Source: Echinarachnius parma
Taxonomy: Eukaryota > Echinodermata > Echinoidea > Clypeasteroida > Echinarachniidae
NCBI GenBank assembly: GCA_037951105.1
Contig: JBAMJV010001285.1
Location: 1 to 64,000 of the forward strand
DNA: 64,000 nt
Reading direction: 5' to 3'
The notes beneath the pieces are model-generated. The model saw only the letters and a program-made list of their open reading frames with translations, did no database searches and was not told where the DNA came from. Below, piece by piece: positions 21,895 through 32,300 of this stretch. Position numbers and translations under genes: made by a program. Within the stretch, counting starts at the first letter, position 1. Each line of letters starts with the position of its first letter.

Positions 21895-24800
21895 GACACT
21901 GCCGACCCCCTTTCTATTGCATTTGCAGCTTTAAATGTAAATGGCCTACATTCTAAGCTGTCTCAAGGAATCTTGGACCAACATTTAGTTGACTATGATA
22001 TTATATGCCTTACAGAAACAAAGACCAATTTGCCAGACCTTTCTTGTTCCCTTTTGGAAGATTTTGTTTGTTATAATATGCGCACAGGTAAGGGGAAGTT
22101 TGGTGGTTTTCATGGGATGTCAGTTTTGATTAAAAAACACATTTGTAATAATGTAGAGCGGATTAAGCCAACTGCATCTGAGTCTGTAATTTGGATTAAA
22201 TTGAATAGTAATATCCTAGGTTTTCCCATAATTTTAGGAGCAGTTTATTTGCCATGTGAGGGCTCAATTTATTATGGTCAAGAAGTATTTGATGATTTAT
22301 TTCAGGACATAGTTGATATTAAAAGTAGGTTCCGTGCGCCATTTTGCCTGTTGGGTGATTTTAATGCTCGGACAGGATTATTGAAAGATTATTTAGAAGT
22401 AGATGATTTTGTTGACTTCATTGACTTAGATAATGATCTTGGATCCAGCTCTTGTATTCCAGTTCGTATAAATAAAGATGCAATGGTAAATAATAATGGG
22501 AAGAAAGTAATTGAAATGTGCCAAAGTTTTGATTTAACGATTATAAATGGCAGAGTAGGTGAAGATCAGCAGATCGGAAATTATACTTGTTATAATAAGA
22601 ATGGTGGCTGTAGTACAATTGATTATGCAATTATTTCTAGAGACATTTTTATACGTGTGAAGGATTTTGCTGTTGATGTTTTTGATAAACTTTTATCTGA
22701 TGTCCATTGCCCCATTAGTTTAACTTTGCAAAAGGAACATAATGTTGAAAGTGTTCAGGATTGTAGTGGAAATAAAAATTGTGATTTAGATGATACGAGG
22801 ATTGAGAAGTGTGTATTCAAATGGAAAGCTGAAAGTCCTTTGGTTTTTGGGCTACATGTGAAGGAGTCTGTTAATATTTTGAGTGGACACTTAGATCAGC
22901 TAGAAGATAATGTTAATCAAAGTAGCGTTGATGTTTTTTATAAGCAGTTAGGTGATGTTTTTATTAATGCTGCCAAAGATATTGGTATTTGTAAATATGT
23001 TCATTATTCGAAGGAGACGGCTAGTGTAAATAAAAAGAAAGATTCTAATTTAGGTAATCAACCGTGGTTTGATAAGGAGTGTCATGATGCTCGCCAGGCC
23101 TATATGAATATTAAAAATAGGTGGAAAAGGAAGTTTAAATTTATAAGGAACTCTGTTATAAATAGGGATTCTCAGGATTATGAGGATGCTGGTAAGCGAT
23201 ACAAAAAATTATTGAGGTATAAGAAAAGGTTATTTTATAGAAATTTAAATAGGACATTGAGGTCTTTGCGCTCTGTTAATCCCAAGGAGTATTGGAAATT
23301 GTTAAAAGTTAATAAGAATAATTGTGGAGGAAAACATATAGATGTTTCATTGGTTGATTTTGAAAAGCATTTTAGTAAGTTGGGGAACAGAGAAGATGTT
23401 AATGACTCATTTGATGAAATGAGAGAGTTAGATATGTTGAGAAATGATGATAATTTAGATTTTCCTGTTACATTAGAGGAGGTTGAGTTGATGATAAAGA
23501 AATTGAAAAATTCTAAGGCTTGTGGAATAGATAAAGTAAGAAATGAGTATCTTAAAAGTTGCTCAGTTGACATGCTTGAGGTGTTAGTACGTTTCTTAAA
23601 TATTATATTAGATACTGGTGTTGTGCCAACAGAATGGTGTATTGGAATAATTATTCCTATATTTAAGAATAAAGGTGAGAATACAAATCCTGATAATTAT
23701 CGAGGTATAACATTGCTTAGTTGTTTGGGCAAGCTTTTTACTTCAATTTTGAATAATAGAATTTCTACTTTGTTAGAAGATGGTCACTTGCTAGGTGAAG
23801 AACAAACTGGGTTTCGTCCAAAATATTCAACTCTTGATAATGTTTTTGTTTTGAAAAACATTATAGATTTTTATTTAATTAATAGAAAACGATTATATTG
23901 TGCCTTTGTAGACTTTAAGAAGGCTTTCGATTTAATTGATAGAATCTCTTTATGGTTTAAAATGTTGAAGATTGGTATACATGGTAAAATATTTAGAGTT
24001 ATTAGAAACATATATGATTCAGCAAAATCGTGTATTTCTGTAAATGGAAAGATTTCGGATTTATTTAGTTGTAATGTAGGTGTTCGACAAGGTGAAAATT
24101 TATCCCCCCTTCTCTTTGCTATTTATTTGAATGATTTTCAAGAGTTTTTAAGGGACTCGTATAGTGGACTGCCGCTGTTAGATAGATTTATTTTAGACTC
24201 ATTGAATTTTGAAGGGAACAATGGAAGTACTTTTAAGAGCCAGTATTCAACACTGTTATATGCTGATGATACAATAATAATGGCAGAAACTCCAAATGAC
24301 TTACAAAAAGCCCTTGATGCATTGAATGATTATTGTGGTTTGTGGCATTTAACAGTTAATGTTAGTAAGACTAAGGTTATAATTTTCTCTCGTGGCAAAG
24401 TTAAAAGATTTCCAGAGTTTAGTCTTGCTGGAGAAAGAATTGAAGTTGTGGATGACTATGTTTATTTGGGAGTTATCTTTAATTATAATGGTACCTTTAA
24501 GAAGGCAATTTTAAAACAACTTAGTCAGGCAAGGAAAGCAATGTTTAGTATGTTAATTAGAGCCAAAAAATTACAGTTATCCATTGAAACACAGTGCCAT
24601 TTGTTTGATCATTTGGTATTGCCAGTTTTATTGTATGGCTGTGAGATTTGGGGCTTTGAATGTATTGATAAGATAGAAGTCTTTCATAGGAAATTCTTAA
24701 GAATGATATTGCGTGTTAATAATTGTACACCAGACTGCATGGTGTATGGTGAAACTGGTCGGACTGTGATTTTGAATTATATTAAATGTAGAATGATTGG

Positions 24801-25563
24801 ATTTTGGTTGAGATTAGTTAAAGGAAAACAGACTAAATACTCATACATTTTATATAGGATGATTTTGTACATGTTATTTGATGAGCAGAACTTATTAGGA
24901 TACAAATCACAGTGGTTGGTATTTATTAAGAATCTACTTGATAAGTCAGGGTTAGGGAACATTTGGCTTACTCGAGGTGAAGGTCATAGTATTGATTGGG
25001 TTGTGTCGTCTCTAAAATGTAGATTAAGAGATATTTTTGCTCAGGAGTGGCAATCTACTACTTGGTCAAACCGTATTTGTACTAATTATAGAATATTTAA
25101 AATTAGTCTCAATTATGAACATTATTTGAATGTATTGCCTCAAAAAGATTTAATTTCCTTGTGTAAATTTAGATGTAGAACACACAATCTTCCGGTTAAC
25201 AAGAGTAGATTTGATGTCACTGTAGTAGATGAAATGCAATGTTCTTTATGCTCCTTAAAAGGCATTGGTGATGAATATCACTATCTTTTTATTTGTCCAT
25301 TTTTTAATAATGAAAGACAAATGTATTTACCAAAGAAACTGTATGATTGTACTCCGTGTGCTTTGTATATGAAATCACTTTTTAATACGCTTAATACTTG
25401 CCAGTTAAAGAAGTTAGCATATTTTGTTAGAGTTATTATGTCAAAATTTAGCTTGAAAATATATTCTGATGAGGATTGTCTCGTTAATGATATGAGAAAT
25501 AGAGCACCAATATTGACACGAAGTGGCAGAAGGGTAAATTGCCCAGAAAGGCTGAATTTGTAG
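21895..25563 (+). CDS. LINE ORF2: endonuclease-reverse transcriptase
   Basis: The frame is open from directly after the ORF1 stop; the longest listed start is a TTG at 21973, and the first ATG is only at about 22078, already inside the endonuclease domain. That domain starts before 21973 (AALNVNGLHSKL), then CLTETKTNLPDL, LLGDFNARTG and a later IDYAIISRD/SDVHCPISL pair, the order of APE-type endonucleases. The RT follows with NPDNYRGITLL, FVDFKKAFDLID, GVRQGENLSPLLF, LLYADDTIIMA and DYVYLGVIF. Near the C-terminus CSLC...DEYHYLFIC gives a zinc-knuckle-like CCHC pattern. It nicks target DNA and primes cDNA synthesis on it. More than 1,190 residues without a break. How ORF2 translation starts is unclear (see findings). 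Confidence 0.92.
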   Translation, partial: DTADPLSIAFAALNVNGLHSKLSQGILDQHLVDYDIICLTETKTNLPDLSCSLLEDFVCYNMRTGKGKFGGFHGMSVLIKKHICNNVERIKPTASESVIWIKLNSNILGFPIILGAVYLPCEGSIYYGQEVFDDLFQDIVDIKSRFRAPFCLLGDFNARTGLLKDYLEVDDFVDFIDLDNDLGSSSCIPVRINKDAMVNNNGKKVIEMCQSFDLTIINGRVGEDQQIGNYTCYNKNGGCSTIDYAIISRDIFIRVKDFAVDVFDKLLSDVHCPISLTLQKEHNVESVQDCSGNKNCDLDDTRIEKCVFKWKAESPLVFGLHVKESVNILSGHLDQLEDNVNQSSVDVFYKQLGDVFINAAKDIGICKYVHYSKETASVNKKKDSNLGNQPWFDKECHDARQAYMNIKNRWKRKFKFIRNSVINRDSQDYEDAGKRYKKLLRYKKRLFYRNLNRTLRSLRSVNPKEYWKLLKVNKNNCGGKHIDVSLVDFEKHFSKLGNREDVNDSFDEMRELDMLRNDDNLDFPVTLEEVELMIKKLKNSKACGIDKVRNEYLKSCSVDMLEVLVRFLNIILDTGVVPTEWCIGIIIPIFKNKGENTNPDNYRGITLLSCLGKLFTSILNNRISTLLEDGHLLGEEQTGFRPKYSTLDNVFVLKNIIDFYLINRKRLYCAFVDFKKAFDLIDRISLWFKMLKIGIHGKIFRVIRNIYDSAKSCISVNGKISDLFSCNVGVRQGENLSPLLFAIYLNDFQEFLRDSYSGLPLLDRFILDSLNFEGNNGSTFKSQYSTLLYADDTIIMAETPNDLQKALDALNDYCGLWHLTVNVSKTKVIIFSRGKVKRFPEFSLAGERIEVVDDYVYLGVIFNYNGTFKKAILKQLSQARKAMFSMLIRAKKLQLSIETQCHLFDHLVLPVLLYGCEIWGFECIDKIEVFHRKFLRMILRVNNCTPDCMVYGETGRTVILNYIKCRMIGFWLRLVKGKQTKYSYILYRMILYMLFDEQNLLGYKSQWLVFIKNLLDKSGLGNIWLTRGEGHSIDWVVSSLKCRLRDIFAQEWQSTTWSNRICTNYRIFKISLNYEHYLNVLPQKDLISLCKFRCRTHNLPVNKSRFDVTVVDEMQCSLCSLKGIGDEYHYLFICPFFNNERQMYLPKKLYDCTPCALYMKSLFNTLNTCQLKKLAYFVRVIMSKFSLKIYSDEDCLVNDMRNRAPILTRSGRRVNCPERLNL

Positions 25564-25640
25564 ATATGTTTATGTTACATTGTTGTTGCATGTTTTGTTT
25601 TTGAATTGTTGTATATTGTTTAAAAAAAAAAAAAAGTTTG

Positions 25641-25674
25641 TACTCTCATACCCCGGAAGGGGGTCGATAGAGTA
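25641..25674 (+). promoter_or_regulatory. Conserved 3' stem-loop of the LINE
   Basis: TACTCTcataCCCC and GGGGgtcgatAGAGTA can pair around a GGAA loop region. The truncated relative at 7134-7168 has the same layout with changed bases. LINEs of the stringent type use a 3' hairpin for template recognition by their own RT; that role here is inference. Confidence 0.65.
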
Positions 25675-25690
25675 AATAAAATCTTACAAA

Positions 25691-26816
25691 TCTTACAATC
25701 TGATGGACATAAATAGTTTGGTACTATATTTTGGGAAGTGCCCCCTTCCGTTTTTTTTTTGGACCACCCTGTATAGTATTCTCAAAATAATGTCAATAAA
25801 TATCACTTTGTGAAAACATTTTGCTTGTGGAAGCACTAGTTCTATATCAACGGGTCTGAGACTAACTGAACTTCTGAAGATCGTGAAGTGAAGTTCTTAA
25901 TTATAATTACCTAACTCTTACCTTTAAAAAATTGATCAATTAGACATATTTGGCCATGTATTTCAAAGATGAGGAAGCGTCCTCCAAATAGTCCCTGGAA
26001 TAGGTTTATTTTATTGTCGAACAATAACAGCGAGAAGTCCGTTGACCGTTTCTGAACTTGTATATATACGTTAATTTTGTTTTATTTATTTTATTTGTTT
26101 TTGTTTATAAATGAGTTTGGACTTGCAAGTAAGAATATGAACTATGCACGTCGCGTATACACACACACACACAAAGTTTGCAAGAATCTTCAAGTTGAAG
26201 GAGGCAGACTATACAAGAAGAAGAAGAAGAAGAAGAGTCGGGCCCATGGCTGTCACCTTTCAGCGGAGAATGATGGAAAGCGTAGCCGTAACTCCGGGGA
26301 CATGCGTTGGTGACGGCGCCTTGCCCCGCCCCTAGCTCCACGTGCGTTCTAAATCTACTGGCGATGTTAATTGTTATTTGTCGGCTATTGTATTTATTTG
26401 GCGATGCATCAAGCACGTGGGGACGTCAGAAGAATGATTTCATCCGAGGTCACAGCAGCAACAAATCTTGCATCACTGACGAAATGTTTGCATTTCATCG
26501 TCTTGAAGTTCATGCAGAGTTTTGTTTAATTAGAGACATCATAAAGACTAAGTAAATATTTGAGTTTTGAAATTAGTGACTTTCATTTCAACTTCATAAA
26601 GACAAAACTGAACAACTTAATTTGAAACCGAATGTTACAGAATCGAACCCATGCGCCCAGGGCCAGGGCACCCCTGCAAGTCAAGACTCAAGAGGGGTTA
26701 TTACTGCAACATGTAATAATGACATGTCGCCCTTATCCTGATGAAATATTATCAGCTTCCACTTCTATGCCTGATTCCCGAGCTAGAGTGTATCTTTGAG
26801 AACTACAGATTCCAAC
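25691..26816. other. Intergenic region and probable 5' UTR of the zinc-finger gene
   Basis: No gene is seen. It contains a CA microsatellite near 26158-26174, a GAA-type run near 26216-26236 and locally CpG-richer sequence toward 26250-26420. ORFs at 26077-26313 and 26307-26555 carry no domain and overlap the simple repeats. The last part presumably holds the start site of the gene beginning at 26817. Confidence 0.4.
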
Positions 26817-29264
26817 ATGACAACAGCCATCATGTCAACATCTACAGGTAACTTCAGATATGCACCCCTGCAAGTTGAGGCCAAATGAGGGGCTAAGTTA
26901 TTGCATAAATATGGGCATTCATTTTATGGGGCTAAATTTAAATTGCACCATGGTCCATGTTAATATTGTTATGTATTTGTTAACTAAATGAAATGGTAAA
27001 TGGTCTATAGCTTCTTCCATGATTTCTTTCATGGATTTGTAATGTATTTAATATAGAATGCTGGGTAAATTTAATTTACTAGACACAAGTGCTTAATGCT
27101 CCTCGCCTAATTGGCTGACAAAGGTGAGTGATTTATGCACCTCCTCGACTTCTATCTGTGTTGTATCGCGACTTCTGAACGATCGATGATCGCGCGAACG
27201 GTCTCCATTCAAGTACCGCGCCCGCCGAATAGACGGCAGATCTGACTCGCGCGTTTAGTGGTCGTACGGTCATCGATTGTTCAGAAGTCGCGATACAACA
27301 CAGATAGAAGTCGAGGAGGTGCATAAATCACTCATTTTGATGTGGAATGGAGCGAAAAATCATCATTCTGATCCACCCCATAGTTGCATCTCATTTATCG
27401 TCTAATCGGTGGTAAGTACCGTATCATATGTATCATTTTAAGCACAATTATCGTGCACATAAAATGATAAATTCGGGGGCACTATTATCCCGACCTAGAA
27501 CGCTAGCGCTCCGCACTAGCGTTCACTAGAGTTAGCCCCACCCTAGACCGAAAAATCGTTCGTTATATACTCCGCTAGCTTGACGGTCGGATCGCGGGTT
27601 TAACGACCGAAGTATAGAGGGTAATTCGTGTGTCGGTGGATAATCGCACGCGCGCGACTCTGAGCACGCCGTTCAGTGACGCGTGCTCGCTAACTAAAAT
27701 TGCTTCATATCGGCTTGCGATACTTGATAACATACGACTTGCTTTTAAGCTAAAATTACGAGTAAAGACGAAGATATCGCAAATTTCATGCAGATTTTGT
27801 GAACGGCACGTCCGACGCGTGGCGCGTGTCTCCCAATCATTGTGTCCAGCTGCAAATTAGCATGGCCGTCAGTGCGAACACTTCAGATTCCCGTCTTACA
27901 ATGGGATAGAGTAAAAAATCTTATATTAGAGTACAGTAAATCCCATGAAGAGACGGGTATTTCTGTCTAGCCCCACTCCTGCAAGTCAAGCCCAAGGGGC
28001 TTACGACTTGGCTTGCAAGATTGAACGAACTGATCATGCTCTGTACAAATTGCATCTAGAGCATCAGTTCTTTTTGTCGTGCATGCCTAGTCGAGGGCAC
28101 GCTTTGGTACTCCTTTTCTTCAAAAAAGGTTGACACTGTACGACAGTGAAATAAATGTGAAAGAGGCCCTGACACCGACAGATTTATCAGTCTAGGGGGT
28201 TGTTGCATAAAGAGTTGCGATTGATTGCAAGTCAGAAAACATACACACTTGAGTCTATCAGAATTGCGCATTTAGGCACATTTTCTGACTTGTGATTTTA
28301 AAAACAAAACTTTATGCAACACCCCCATGCAGATTTGGTAGAGAAATTTCCCCAAAGTTTTAGATTGCAGTAAAAGAAATCTATTTCTCGTTGGTTTTAT
28401 TCTGATTTTTTTTTTTTTTTTTCACCAATAGCAGCTGACAAGGACAGTGGCCTTCATAGACTGAAGATAGAACCACCTGATCACCTGTCACATGACCAAG
28501 ATGCTGAGCCTGACCAAAACAGTGGCCTGCATATAGCTGATAATCCGACAGACGTTGCATTGTCTGCTGGACTGAAGATGGAACCACCTGATCCGCTGTC
28601 ACATGACCAAGTAGCTGAGCCTGACAAAGACTGTAGCCTTCACACTGCTGAGGATGCCAGAGATGTCAAGATCACTGGACTGGAGAGGGGACTATCTGAT
28701 CCACTGTCACATGACGAAGTGACTTACAACGTAGTGCCACTCAAGATCAAACAGGAGTCGGACGATGTGAGAGGAGGTAATAGCTTCTAGCCTACTGCCA
28801 CGGGGATTCAATTACCATTTGTCTATTGAATGTAGTGCTCAAGTCAAACATAATGATAATTTCTCAATCAGTCAATAAAACACATACCGTAAAACTCCGT
28901 GTATAAGACGCACTCGTGTATAAAACGCACCCCCAACTTTCTATTTTAAAAAAAAAATAAAAAAAAAACTTTTTTTTTTTTTTTTAGAATATGCAAAATA
29001 CTAAATTCATTAATAACTTTTTTGTAGAGAAAAATGTATAACCACTGTTTAGAAAATTGAATATTAAATGAGTGCTGCTACTCATGAATATCTGAATATT
29101 CAATTAGTAGCAGTGTTACTGCTTAAAAACTTGCATTTTGTTTTGCTAACCACTATAATTTATGTAGGAAAAAGATATATTTTGATAAATGTTCCCCCTT
29201 ATATCAAGCTCTTGTCATGCCCTAGACCAGTTTAATATGCATTAAACATGAATACCGGGTGTCC

Positions 29265-29318
<54 letters not shown>

Positions 29319-32300
29319 TATTTTTTTTTTTTTTTTGGCTATACCTGTGTATAAGACGCACCCCCCACTTTGAAAATTTTCCGACGGAAAAAAAGTGCGT
29401 CTTATACACGGAGTTTTACATCTTCCTAACAACATACACAAACGTTATTGCACCACCTTAAAATCATAAAGACACATTTCATCCTCCAAAGAAAATGATA
29501 ATACGCTATAGACATTCATGCATGACGGACTAAAACATCATTCATAACACTTTATTCTCCCAACAAAAGGAGGGTACACTGTTGACAAAATCAATGCATT
29601 TTGCAACATTTCACTTTTGACTTTGCCTCATATTCGTGTGTCTTGCACATTCCATGATAAAATATCCATAGCAAATGTCATATCAATGTAAAGGGGGGAA
29701 TACAAGCTTTTGGATGATACCAAATTCATGAACGGTAATAAAGTTTTAGGAGAGATATGAACGCTCAAACTTGAATTGCAGAACTTTTTGTGAGGGGTTT
29801 TTGTTGACATGTGCAAAAACTGACAATGGGTTAATAAAATGTGTATTTCTGTGACTAGCTAGTGATCTCCTTATATCCACTGAGTGTTGTGTGAACATTT
29901 CATGGATGTCATGTATCCTCATGATAAAAGGAAAATTTCAGAATGCCAAAACCAGTCCAATGCTTCTGACTACCAGTGAGAATTGCTAGAGTGTTTAGTA
30001 AATTTTGAGTATTTTGACAATGTTACTACATTAGATCCCCTTATTAAAGTATCAAGTTAGTTGAGTTGTAGATGTGATAAAAATGGTACGCTCCTTGTTT
30101 GCTGCCAAAGTTCCAATGATTTGTAGGACCTAACGCACAGCTTGCATTACTGAACATAGAGATCAAAGTCTTCATCTCTATTTCACATCAAGAATAATCT
30201 AATTTTCTTGACTAGCATATATTGTAGAGCAGTGTCCATGACTGAACTTATTATCGTATTCTAATTATTGTACAAGTTGACTCAAAATCAAATCATGCAT
30301 TGTCTTTCACCCATGACCGTCAGAAGTAGAAAGCTGTCTCAATGCACTGCCTGAAGCTTCTATGGATTTTGAGATTCTCTCAATGCAGGAGGAATCTCTA
30401 GAATCACCTGATCTGTCACATGATCAACAGAGAGACACTATAGTGATAAAAATGGAAGGATCATGTGAAGGTATATTCTCAAATCTAGATAACTTTAAAG
30501 AGTAGAGTTCTGTTTCATTTTCTATGATGGCAGAACAATTTTTTTTGTCAGGTCAGAAAATTATACCAATTTTGAAAACCGAATAAATTGTGCAAGAAGT
30601 ATAGGAATTTGTACATGTAGACAAATTTAAATCTATCAAGAATTTGTAGTTTCCTATGAATAATGTTATTATATACCCTTTTCTTCAAACTGCAACATTT
30701 ATTTTTGAACTATCGTCATTGGTTATTGAACTTCAGAAATTGGTAACTTGTGGTGATTGTTGTGTATTACTTTTTTTTCTTTCTAAAATTTGATCTGTTA
30801 ATTGATGACTGAATTCATTAATAAGAACCTAAATTTATGAAGAAAATACACACCAAGTGAAAAAGCTTATTCTTGAAGCTTTATACTGATCTCACATCTT
30901 GTGTTACTGCTGCCCATTTTTTTCCAGAGATAAGTGATGCGTCCATAATTGGGACTATCATTGGTCTGCCTGTTGATGAACCTGCATGTGCCACCGAAGG
31001 GATCGAGACCTCATTACCGCAACTAAAATCAGCCAAGGTTGTGTTGCGGAAATTGAACATCAGAAGAGTGCTTGCTAAATGTGTGGACTGTTACAAGGCA
31101 CTGCGAGGTAGCAGCTTTCAGTATTCCCTGGATGGTGTGGTACAGAGCATTGTCATGAAATGTAAAAGATGTGAGAACAATGGGACCAAAGCAAATGAGC
31201 TCCCGAAACGAGCAATGGATGCCCGGAGCAGACATCCCCAGAGAAAACACTACTCGTCCAACACCCAGAACAAGAAGCACGAGTTCTGATGAAGGTTCAA
31301 GGAATCTGTGGTAAGTCTTTACAAAATGTACATAAATGTAGATGAGGGCTTGCCCAAAGCAGTGTCCAGGGTGCTAATGACCACCAATAATTTCTTTTTG
31401 GCCACTAGAAAAGCTTGTACTGGCCACCAACAAATTTGGATAGATCTAAACCCCTCGCAAGGATTTGACTGTTAACCCGATAACCTAGACAGGCATCGTG
31501 GCCACTAGACCACTGAGATCACCTGACAGTGTTCTTATAATTTGGATCGTGATCATCTGATTAAAGCCAATTAAAAGCAAGGTCCATGGTGATCAAGGAC
31601 TGGAAATGAAATCTCTAATCCTTGCCATTAGGAGATCCCAGTGGTCTAGTGATTATGCAGGTGTCATTTGTATGACGCACCTCTTGACCCCCAGGAAAGG
31701 TGCGTCATTGTACCGATATGCGTCACCCTTTTATGAACCATGACCGCACCCTCCGTCAGAAAAAGTGACTCGCCATTAGGAAGCATTGACGCATATTTGA
31801 GTCAAAATTGTGATGCACAATTTCATGAAAATGACGGTCCTATTGGTCCTATTGACGAACCCTAACCCTAACACCTATGGTAAAGTGACTGACTATGACG
31901 CACACATGGGTCAGTGTTATGACTGACCTATTGCTTCCGTGACTGTACTGTGCGTCATCAATATGGGAGTACATGACGCATCCATACCGCACATTACCGC
32001 ACATTTCCCGGGGGTCAAGAGGTGCGTCATACAAATGACACCTAAGCTTACTAGTGATCACATTCAACACAATAACTGCCTCGTTATCAGAAAGATGCAG
32101 GTTCAATCCTTGTTGGTGAAGGACAAAACGTCATCAGGGACGAATGCCGTACTAAGGTTTTCTATAGCTCAGTCGGTAAGAGCACCGGTCTAGCAATCCG
32201 GAGGTCTCTGGTTCAAATCCTCTTTTTCAATTACATTATATATTTCTGGTCAGTTTCTATATATATACTACGCACAAAAAGTTCCGCAATCGAGGTTTGC

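Larger units (their letters stand above)
21297..25690 (+). mobile_element. Near full-length LINE (non-LTR retrotransposon), ORF2 intact
   Basis: Two-ORF LINE with ORF1 (RNA-binding/coiled-coil type) and ORF2 (APE-type endonuclease plus reverse transcriptase), an A-run at about 25622, a 3' stem-loop and a short AAATCTTAC repeat as tail. The 5' end appears truncated into ORF1, because the frame is still open upstream of the first candidate start and runs into a CCCTACC repeat. A truncated relative lies at 6890-7175. Long intact ORFs imply a fairly recent insertion. Clade probably within the Jockey/CR1-like group; not proven. Confidence 0.9.

Noticed and set aside
27630-27860. Possible first exon of the zinc-finger gene in the CpG-rich patch
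   Set aside because: No splice donor in phase and no homology; the short ATG exon at 26817-26847 with a clean donor fits the phase of exon 2 better.
29232-29441. ORF across C, A and T runs
   Set aside because: Pure homopolymer translation (glycine and phenylalanine strings) inside a TIR element.
31855-31875. Interstitial telomere repeat (CCCTAACCCTAA)
   Set aside because: Only about two units inside a TIR element; too short to mean anything.
32155-32225. Functional tRNA gene
   Set aside because: A and B boxes are present but acceptor and T stems do not pair, so I list it only as SINE-like or pseudogene.
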